Shown here one piece after another: positions 1 to 4,413 of a stretch of 5,457 nucleotides of DNA. The number at the start of each line of letters is the position of its first letter. The stretch's first letter is position 1. The DNA comes from Pseudomonadota bacterium (GTDB lineage Bacteria; Pseudomonadota; Alphaproteobacteria; Rhizobiales; Hyphomicrobiaceae). Position numbers and translations under genes: made by a program. Location of the stretch: contig JAEWCT010000381.1 of NCBI GenBank assembly GCA_023390485.1, positions 1 to 5,457 on the forward strand, given 5' to 3'. The notes under the pieces were generated by a model. That model was not told the origin of the DNA. It did not search any database and saw only the letters and a list, made by a program, of their open reading frames with translations.

Positions 1-73
1 CTACGAGATGAACTCCAAGGTCATCACCGCAGCCTCCGATATGTATAGCGTCATCACAAAGGACATTCGCTGA
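1..73 (+). CDS. flgG: FlgG, flagellar distal rod protein, C-terminal 23 residues (partial)
   Basis: This is the 3' end of a gene that enters from the left. Reading from base 2, it encodes 23 residues beginning YEMNSKVITAASDMYSVITK and ending in a TGA stop at 71-73. The YEMNSKVI segment followed by an amphipathic helix is the characteristic C-terminus of the rod/hook family, and it fits FlgG, the distal rod protein that spans the periplasm inside the P- and L-rings. The identity rests on this short tail and on its position directly before flgA, the usual order in rhizobial flagellar clusters. FlgF or another rod/hook protein is a less likely alternative. The stop codon shares its last base with the start codon of flgA (TGATG), so the two genes are probably translationally coupled. 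Confidence 0.8.
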   Translation, partial: YEMNSKVITAASDMYSVITKDIR

Positions 74-561
74 TGTGGACGGCGCGCAACGTGCGGGAAG
101 GGCTCTGCTTCGCGGCAGCGGCGCTGCTTGCCATTTGCGCAGCGGCCGTCGTCGCGCACGCAAACGAAGGCGGCCGCACGGTCTTCGTTCCTCGCGCTGT
201 CATCTATCCGGGTGACGTCATCACAACGGAAGCGCTTGTGGAGCGCCGGCTGCTGGTCGCACCGAACAATCCGCCCGTATTTGGCGAAGATTCGGGAGAG
301 CTGCTGGGCAAGGTTGCCCGCCGCACCTTGCTTCCCGGAGAGCTCATTCCAGGATCGGCCGTTCGAACGCAGGATCTCATTAAGCAGGGCAAAACCTACA
401 AGCTCATCTATGAGTCGCGCTTCGTATCGATCGTCGGCGTCGGCGTCCCGCTTCAATCGGGTTCGGCCGGCGAAATCATAAATGTGCGCAATCCGGATAC
501 GGGCCTGATAATCAAGGCGCGCATCAAGCCGGATCAGACATTGACGGTGGACGATCAATGA
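73..561 (+). CDS. flgA: FlgA, periplasmic chaperone for P-ring assembly
   Basis: The gene encodes 162 residues. Residues 1-30 look like a Sec signal peptide: basic residues at 5 and 8, an Ala/Leu-rich core, and probable cleavage after AHA at 30. The mature part begins with a SAF-type segment (TVFVPRAVIYPGDVITTEAL, about 35-54) and continues with GKVARRTLLPGELIPGSAV (about 79-97), both typical of FlgA. The C-terminal part (SGSAGEIINVRNPDTGLIIKARI, about 130-152) is the family's closing beta region. In enterobacteria FlgA is a periplasmic chaperone that helps FlgI polymerise around the rod, and its position directly before flgI fits that role. The protein is shorter than the enterobacterial form of about 220 residues and appears to lack its N-terminal domain, which is common in alphaproteobacteria. 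The start ATG overlaps the flgG stop by one base, and the TGA stop overlaps the flgI ATG (ATGA). Confidence 0.93.
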   Translation: MWTARNVREGLCFAAAALLAICAAAVVAHANEGGRTVFVPRAVIYPGDVITTEALVERRLLVAPNNPPVFGEDSGELLGKVARRTLLPGELIPGSAVRTQDLIKQGKTYKLIYESRFVSIVGVGVPLQSGSAGEIINVRNPDTGLIIKARIKPDQTLTVDDQ

Positions 562-1667
562 GATTGGCCGCTGCACTCTTCTTTTTTTTTCTTGGCCTGG
601 TGCACACGGCCGAAGCCGGCACGCGCATCAAAGATATCACCGACCTGAAAGGCATCCGCGTCAATCAGCTAGTCGGATACGGCTTGGTCGTCGGCCTGAA
701 CGGTACGGGAGATACGCTGCGAAATTCGCCGTTCACGCAGCAGTCGGTACAGGCGATGCTGGATCGCATGGGCGTCAACATTCGCGGATCGCAGTATGAG
801 CCGCGGACGCGCAACGTCGCCGCCGTCATGGTCACAGCTGAGCTCCCGCCGTTTGCTTCGAAGGGCTCGCGTTTCGACGTCACCGTTTCATCGATCGGCG
901 ACGCCAAGTCATTGGCCGGCGGCTCGCTCGTCATGACGCCGCTCGCTGGCGCAGATCAAAAAATCTATGCAGCGGCCCAAGGCCAGGTCACGATTTCAGG
1001 ATATCTCGCGAAGGGCGCCGCCGAATCCATAACGTCGGGAATTCCGACGCGCGGCAGGATTCCGGATGGCGCCATCGTCGAGCAGGACGCGCCGGGCGGT
1101 TTCGACGAGGACATGCCGCTCGAATTCAAGCTCCGCAACCCAGACTTTACGACGTCCGTTCGCATAATGGACGTCATCAACGCCTTCGCCAAAGATCGTT
1201 ATGGCATGCCGATAGCACGCTCGAAAGATCAGCAGTCGGTGATGGTCCGCAAGCCGCCGCGCATGATGTCGTCGCGCCTTCTCGCCGAAATCGGCGAGCT
1301 TGAGGTCGATCCCGATCAAACCGCACGCGTCGTTATCGATGAGAGAACCGGCACGATCGTCATCGGCAGCGAAGTCCGCATTTCGACTGTTGCTGTCGCC
1401 CACGGCAACATAACCGTGCGCGTGACCGAGACGCCCAAGGTTTCGCAGCCGGCGCCGTTCTCGAACAGGGGCGAAACAGTCGTCGTTCCCGATACGCAAG
1501 TCGATGTCAACGAAGCGGGCGGCAACGTACAAATCGCTCGCGGCGCCAATCTGCGTGAGCTCGTGACCGCCCTCAACAGGATGGGGCTGAAGCCCATCGG
1601 AATTATCGCAATCCTGCAGGCCATGAAAACGGCAGGGGCTCTGCAAGCCGAGCTGGTGGTTCAATGA
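558..1667 (+). CDS. flgI: FlgI, flagellar P-ring protein precursor
   Basis: The gene encodes 369 residues, the usual family length. The signal peptide has a Leu/Phe-rich core (residues 7-15) and probable cleavage after AEA at 20. The mature N-terminus carries the P-ring signature TRIKDITDLKGIRVNQLVGYGLVVGLNGTGD (about 22-52). Other family blocks are TPLAGADQKIYAAAQGQV (about 127-144), RIPDGAIVE (about 167-175) and the C-terminal GANLRELVTALNRMGLKPIGIIAILQAMKTAGALQAELVVQ. The protein is exported by Sec and polymerises in the peptidoglycan layer into the bushing around the rod, helped by FlgA. The start is set by the ATGA overlap with flgA, and the stop overlaps the motE start in the same way. 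Three consecutive TTT codons in the signal-peptide region form a T9 run at 582-590, noted among the findings. The assignment is secure. Confidence 0.97.
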   Translation: MRLAAALFFFFLGLVHTAEAGTRIKDITDLKGIRVNQLVGYGLVVGLNGTGDTLRNSPFTQQSVQAMLDRMGVNIRGSQYEPRTRNVAAVMVTAELPPFASKGSRFDVTVSSIGDAKSLAGGSLVMTPLAGADQKIYAAAQGQVTISGYLAKGAAESITSGIPTRGRIPDGAIVEQDAPGGFDEDMPLEFKLRNPDFTTSVRIMDVINAFAKDRYGMPIARSKDQQSVMVRKPPRMMSSRLLAEIGELEVDPDQTARVVIDERTGTIVIGSEVRISTVAVAHGNITVRVTETPKVSQPAPFSNRGETVVVPDTQVDVNEAGGNVQIARGANLRELVTALNRMGLKPIGIIAILQAMKTAGALQAELVVQ

Positions 1668-2215
1668 GATCGTTCACGAGCTTCGCATCGATCCTCCTCG
1701 GTCTCTTCCTTTTCGTGCCGATTGCCGCCGCCGACGAGGCAAAGCCAGATAGCAACGAGCTTGAAGTTCTTCAGGTGCCGCAGCCGAATGCACCTGAACT
1801 CAGCCCGGCGCAACAGTATTGCTCGAGCATCATGGATGCGGCGACCGCTGCCCAGATCGCGCAACAGACGCGCAACCTGGAAAAGGCGCAGAAGCAGCTC
1901 AACGACCGGATAGCCGTTCTTGCCGAGAAGGCCGAAGTCCTTAAAGGCTGGATCAAGATGCGCGAGGACTTCACCGCGCGCGCGACCGAGTCTCTGGTTC
2001 AGATCTACAGCAAAATGAAGCCGGATGCCGCCGCAGCGCAGCTCGCGGCGATCGACGAGATGGTCGCCGCGGCCATCATGTCGAAGCTTACACCAAAGGC
2101 CTCAAGCCTCATCATGACCGAAATGGAAGTGGCGAAGGCGGCACGATTGTCGGCAGTCATAGCGGGTGCGGGAGAAGTGGCGGTCCATCCGGAGCGTAAG
2201 GCCGATGCGCAATAA
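1664..2215 (+). CDS. motE: MotE-like periplasmic chaperone of the flagellar motor protein MotC
   Basis: The gene encodes 183 residues. There is a signal peptide (hydrophobic core about 8-20, probable cleavage after AAA at 23), a Pro-rich linker, and then YCSSIMD with Cys53. A long helical, coiled-coil-like stretch follows (about 58-95, rich in Ala, Gln, Lys and Glu). Next comes a segment resembling the MgtE N-terminal/FliG-like fold (ESLVQIYSKMKPDAAAAQLA, about 109-128, then MSKLTPKASSLIMTEM). In Sinorhizobium meliloti, MotE is a periplasmic protein that stabilises MotC, and as I recall it forms disulfide dimers through Cys53. The matching cysteine position here supports the same role. The location between flgI and flgH is the standard rhizobial arrangement. 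motC itself is not in the window. The start is fixed by the ATGA overlap with flgI. Many databases would label this protein only as MgtE-like or hypothetical. Confidence 0.85.
   Translation: MRSFTSFASILLGLFLFVPIAAADEAKPDSNELEVLQVPQPNAPELSPAQQYCSSIMDAATAAQIAQQTRNLEKAQKQLNDRIAVLAEKAEVLKGWIKMREDFTARATESLVQIYSKMKPDAAAAQLAAIDEMVAAAIMSKLTPKASSLIMTEMEVAKAARLSAVIAGAGEVAVHPERKADAQ
2191..2194 (+). promoter_or_regulatory. Ribosome-binding site deciding the flgH start
   Basis: GGAG lies inside the 3' end of motE, ten bases before the ATG at 2205. Together with the lipobox at Cys22 it favours 2205 over the upstream in-frame GTG at 2166. Confidence 0.5.
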
Positions 2216-2936
2216 TATACGTTGGGCGACACCGGCGATCGTATCGCTCACATTGTTGCTCACGGCGTGCGCCGACCAATTGCGCGAAATCGGTCGCGAG
2301 CCGACACTGTCGCCGGTCGGAAGCGGCTTGGCACCGGACCGGACGGCCCACGTCGATCTTCCGGTTACGCCCGTCGCCTACCACTCGGGGAATTCGACGT
2401 GGCAGGATGCTGGAGCCGATCTCTTCCGTGACGCCCGCGCCTTGCACGTCGGCGACGTCGTGACGGTAAAGATTCAAATCAACGACAAAGCCTCTCTCGA
2501 TAACAACCTGAACCGCTCGCGCGACGCGAGCGTCGGTCTGAAGTCATCCGCAGACTTCGATTTCGGCTTTGGCGGTTCTGGTCCGGCCGGCTCAGGAAAA
2601 CTTGACGGCAATCTCAATCGAACGACATCGACCGATTCGAAAGGCTCCATCGCGAGATCCGAAAGTATCAACCTCCTCGTGGGCGCTGTCGTCAGCCAGG
2701 TTCTTCCGAACGGGAACCTCGTGATCAGCGGCTCGCAGGAAGTGCGGGTCAATTTCGAGCTTCGTGTGCTGAACGTTCAGGGTGTGATTCGCCCGCGCGA
2801 CATCGCAACCGACAACACGATCTCCTACGAAAAGATTGCCGAGGCCCGCGTTTCCTACGGCGGCCGAGGCAGGGTGATGGAGGTCCAGCAGCCGGCGTAC
2901 GGCCAGCAGATACTCGACGTCGTGGCTCCGTTCTAG
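2205..2936 (+). CDS. flgH: FlgH, flagellar L-ring lipoprotein precursor
   Basis: The gene encodes 243 residues from the ATG at 2205. This start gives a lipoprotein signal peptide (MRNNIRWATP..., hydrophobic core about 11-19) with lipobox LTAC and lipidated Cys22. GGAG at 2191-2194 lies ten bases upstream. An in-frame GTG at 2166 would add 13 charged residues before the signal peptide and is less likely. Family blocks are LFRDARALHVGDVVTVKIQINDKASLDN (about 76-103), a Gly/Ser-rich middle (about 115-135), LPNGNLVISGSQEVRVNFE (about 167-185), and the C-terminal IRPRDIATDNTI, YGGRGRV and Q(Q)ILDVVAPF. FlgH is anchored in the outer membrane and forms the L-ring around the distal rod made by FlgG, above the FlgI ring. 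The gene overlaps the end of motE by 11 bases, which suggests translational coupling. Confidence 0.96.
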   Translation: MRNNIRWATPAIVSLTLLLTACADQLREIGREPTLSPVGSGLAPDRTAHVDLPVTPVAYHSGNSTWQDAGADLFRDARALHVGDVVTVKIQINDKASLDNNLNRSRDASVGLKSSADFDFGFGGSGPAGSGKLDGNLNRTTSTDSKGSIARSESINLLVGAVVSQVLPNGNLVISGSQEVRVNFELRVLNVQGVIRPRDIATDNTISYEKIAEARVSYGGRGRVMEVQQPAYGQQILDVVAPF

Positions 2937-2944
2937 GCAAAGTC

Positions 2945-2949
2945 AGGGG
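2945..2949 (+). promoter_or_regulatory. Ribosome-binding site deciding the fliL start
   Basis: AGGGG ends eight bases before the GTG at 2958 but only two bases before the in-frame TTG at 2952. The spacing favours GTG as the start. No ATG is available in frame before the transmembrane segment. Confidence 0.5.
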
Positions 2950-2957
2950 CGTTGGCG

Positions 2958-3443
2958 GTGGCGACAGCAAAAAGCGAAACTTCAGGCGGCGCCGCGGATC
3001 TGGTGAAGTCCGCTCTTGCAGCTGCAATCGTCGGCGTCAGCGGTGGCGCAGCATTTGGCTATTTCGTCATGCCAAGCGGCGCGAGCACACCGGCCCCGCA
3101 GGCTGGCCACGTAGAAGAGAAGTCCCCGTTGGCGCCTGGCCGCTATCCAAGCGATGCGCTGGCGGTTGAAATTTCCTCGATTATCGCAGACCTCGAGACT
3201 GAGCCGAGGAGCAGGGTTCGCCTCGATATCTCGATCGTCGTTGCGCATGGAACTCCTGAGACGACCACCCTCAAAAATGAAGTGAAGGAAGATGTGATCG
3301 CCTATTTGAAAGGGCTCAGCGTATCCGACATTCAGGGCGTCAGGGGATTTCAGAATTTGCGTGAGCAGCTCGACGACCGCGCCAGAGTTCGCGGCCGCGG
3401 CGCCATCTTGGGTCTGTTGATCGGCGGCTTGGTTCTCGAATGA
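2958..3443 (+). CDS. fliL: FliL, flagellar basal-body-associated membrane protein
   Basis: The gene encodes 161 residues from the GTG at 2958; a TTG at 2952 would add two. A short cytoplasmic tail is followed by one membrane segment (about 18-37, ending GYFVM) and a Pro/Ala-rich linker. The periplasmic domain has the FliL pattern: RSRVRLDISIVV (about 82-93), NEVKEDVIAYLKGLSVSDIQGVRGFQNLREQLDDRARVRG (about 104-143), and a hydrophobic C-terminus ending GGLVLE. FliL is an inner-membrane protein near the MS-ring that associates with the stator units and supports torque generation. It is usually encoded next to fliM or fliP, and here its TGA stop overlaps the fliP ATG (ATGA). A gap of about 21 bases separates it from flgH, the only non-overlapping junction in the operon. 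Sequence conservation in this family is weak, so the call rests on topology, motif pattern and context together. Confidence 0.9.
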   Translation: MATAKSETSGGAADLVKSALAAAIVGVSGGAAFGYFVMPSGASTPAPQAGHVEEKSPLAPGRYPSDALAVEISSIIADLETEPRSRVRLDISIVVAHGTPETTTLKNEVKEDVIAYLKGLSVSDIQGVRGFQNLREQLDDRARVRGRGAILGLLIGGLVLE

Positions 3444-4183
3444 CAACACGTAGAATTCTCGCCGCAATAGCCGCTTTGTCACTGTCGTCCGGCGCCGCGT
3501 TGGCGCAGACGATAGACCTGCAGACATTGTTCCCAGCTGGCGACGCGAGCGTCTCTGGCCGTATCGTCCAGCTTCTGGTGGTGATGACCGTCCTCTCGGT
3601 CGCCCCTGGTCTGCTGATGATGGTGACGTCTTTCGCGCGATTTTTGATCGCGTTTTCGTTCTTGCGGGTTGGCCTCGGACTTCAGACGACGCCGAACAAT
3701 CTCATCCTGGTGAGCTTGGCGCTGTTCATGACGCTGTTCGTCATGGCGCCGACGCTGCAGAAAGCCTGGGACGAAGGCGTGAAGCCGATGGTCGAGAACA
3801 AAATTAGTCAGCAGGATGGCTATACGCGGACGACTGCGCCGTTTCGTGCCTTCATGCAAGCCAACGTGCGCGACAAAGATCTTGCGCTTTTTCAGGAAAT
3901 GTCATCACAACGCTTCGGCGAGCAGAATAAAATCGAATCAGACGACCTGCGCGTACTCGTTCCGGCCTTCATGATTTCCGAGCTACGTCGCGGTTTCGAA
4001 ATCGGGTTTCTGGTGACATTGCCGTTCCTCGTCATCGACCTCGTCGTCGCAACGATCATGACGTCGATGGGCATGATGATGATGCCGCCGACGGTGGTGT
4101 CGTTGCCGTTGAAGGTTTTGTTCTTCGTGTTGGTCGATGGGTGGAGTTTACTCGTCGGTGCGTTGGTTAAATCGTTCGCCTAA
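3440..4183 (+). CDS. fliP: FliP, flagellar type III export-gate membrane protein
   Basis: The gene encodes 247 residues, the normal length. The N-terminus is a cleavable signal peptide (MTTRRILAAIAALSLSSGAA..., probable cleavage after ALA at about 22), a known peculiarity of FliP. Four membrane segments follow at about 40-62, 83-105, 183-207 and 220-243. The family signatures are clear: TSFARFLIAFSFLRVGLGLQTTPNN (about 63-87), and PAFMISELRRGFEIGFLVTLPFLVIDLVVATIMTSMGMMMMPP from Pro175 to about 217. FliP assembles with FliQ and FliR into the export-gate core at the base of the flagellum, through which rod, hook and filament subunits such as the downstream flagellin pass. fliQ and fliR are not adjacent, as is common in rhizobia. 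The start is set by the ATGA overlap with fliL. This is the last gene of the operon before a 220-base gap. Confidence 0.97.
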   Translation: MTTRRILAAIAALSLSSGAALAQTIDLQTLFPAGDASVSGRIVQLLVVMTVLSVAPGLLMMVTSFARFLIAFSFLRVGLGLQTTPNNLILVSLALFMTLFVMAPTLQKAWDEGVKPMVENKISQQDGYTRTTAPFRAFMQANVRDKDLALFQEMSSQRFGEQNKIESDDLRVLVPAFMISELRRGFEIGFLVTLPFLVIDLVVATIMTSMGMMMMPPTVVSLPLKVLFFVLVDGWSLLVGALVKSFA

Positions 4184-4196
4184 CCGGGCGAACAGT

Positions 4197-4227
4197 GTTA
4201 AGTGCATCGCCTAAGGCGGCGATTAAC
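4197..4227 (+). repeat. Inverted repeat downstream of fliP (possible weak terminator or operator)
   Basis: ATCGCC (4206-4211) and GGCGAT (4218-4223) form a perfect 6-bp stem with a six-base loop. GTTA (4197-4200) and TAAC (4224-4227) could extend it across a five-base bulge. The element begins 13 bases after the fliP stop. It is not followed by a T-run on the + strand, so it is a poor intrinsic terminator. It also overlaps the possible promoter described separately, and it may be a protein-binding site instead. Confidence 0.4.
4199..4225 (+). promoter_or_regulatory. Candidate sigma-28-like flagellin promoter
   Basis: TAAG (4199-4202), exactly 15 bases, then GGCGATTA (4218-4225) resembles the FliA/sigma-28 pattern TAAA-N15-GCCGATAA. 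The -10 element matches at 6 of 8 positions and the -35 core at 3 of 4; the rest of an extended -35 element does not match. It lies upstream of the flagellin, where a dedicated promoter is expected, and would start transcription near 4231-4233, giving a leader of about 170 nt. Whether this organism has a sigma-28 factor cannot be seen here, and many rhizobia lack a clear one. The match may therefore reflect another regulator or chance. Confidence 0.4.
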
Positions 4228-4229
4228 GA

Positions 4230-4239
4230 TTGGGCCCAA
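4230..4239. repeat. Perfect 10-bp palindrome TTGGGCCCAA
   Basis: TTGGGCCCAA is a perfect palindrome between fliP and the flagellin gene, followed by an A-run. It sits where transcription would begin if the candidate promoter just upstream is real, so an operator is possible. No known binding protein is recognised. Confidence 0.35.
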
Positions 4240-4314
4240 AAAAGTAACAATTAGGAAACAACTCTCAGCTATTTCAAGTTTGATAACGGAGTGGTTGCCG
4301 ACACCTGCACCACA

Positions 4315-4325
4315 GGCATGATGCC
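4315..4325 (+). repeat. Short inverted repeat in the flagellin leader
   Basis: GGCAT and ATGCC flank a single central G, making an 11-base near-palindrome. The single-base gap makes it unsuitable as an RNA hairpin, so on DNA it could be a dimer-binding site. On RNA its second arm is complementary to the GGCAT at 4407-4411, which covers the second candidate flagellin start codon. Confidence 0.3.
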
Positions 4326-4335
4326 GATCTGTTAA

Positions 4336-4350
4336 GCCGGAAGACCCGGC
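4336..4350 (+). promoter_or_regulatory. GC-rich hairpin in the flagellin 5' leader
   Basis: GCCGG (4336-4340) and CCGGC (4346-4350) form a 5-bp all-GC stem with loop AAGAC. It is not followed by a T-run, so it is not an intrinsic terminator. It lies directly next to the segment (4350-4357) complementary to the ribosome-binding site and could stack on that pairing. Confidence 0.4.
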
Positions 4351-4406
4351 ATGTCCCCAGTATGCGTGCGCTTTTTAGTGCCGAGTAGAAGGAACAAAGG
4401 GACATG
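4350..4406 (+). promoter_or_regulatory. Long-range pairing that could sequester the flagellin translation start
   Basis: CATGTCCC at 4350-4357 is exactly complementary to GGGACATG at 4399-4406. The second copy contains the GGG of the ribosome-binding site and the ATG at 4404. The intervening loop is 41 nt and contains AAGGA (4389-4393), a second possible ribosome-binding element. If the pairing forms in the mRNA, it would limit initiation until it is melted or a regulator binds. FlbT, which acts on the 5' leader of a Caulobacter flagellin mRNA, is a family precedent for leader-based control. This is a pairing found by eye; no folding energy has been computed. Confidence 0.4.
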
Positions 4407-4413
4407 GGCATGA
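4351..4413 (+). other. Possible leader ORF of 20 codons ending on the flagellin start
   Basis: An ATG at 4351 opens a frame of 20 codons (MSPVCVRFLVPSRRNKGTWA) that stops with TGA at 4411-4413. The stop overlaps the ATG at 4410 in the ATGA arrangement seen at several other junctions in this window. A weak GGAAG (4339-4343) lies seven bases upstream, partly inside the GC hairpin. The peptide is not recognised and has no signal peptide. It may be chance, since a 60-base open frame is common. Confidence 0.15.

Noticed and set aside
996..1664. Long open frame of 222 codons on the - strand within flgI
   Set aside because: It lies wholly opposite flgI, whose protein is clearly conserved. The translation is rich in Arg, His and Asp without domain features, typical of an antisense shadow in GC-rich DNA.
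2166..2204. Upstream GTG start for flgH at 2166
   Set aside because: It would place 13 mostly charged residues before a clear lipoprotein signal peptide. The ATG at 2205 gives a normal lipobox distance (Cys22) and has a nearby GGAG.
2982..3527. Open frame of 181 codons on the - strand across fliL and fliP
   Set aside because: It spans two well-supported + strand genes, shows no recognisable motif or ribosome-binding site, and is a composition shadow.
4281..4287. TGATAAC as a sigma-70 -10 element before the flagellin gene
   Set aside because: No TTGACA-like hexamer occurs about 17 bases upstream (the bases there read aaacaa/acaact), so it is not supported as a promoter.
4290..4312. Possible sigma-54 promoter around GGTTGCC...CTGC
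   Set aside because: The GG and GC dinucleotides are separated by 12 bases, not the required 10, and the surrounding bases do not match TGGCAC/TTGCA.
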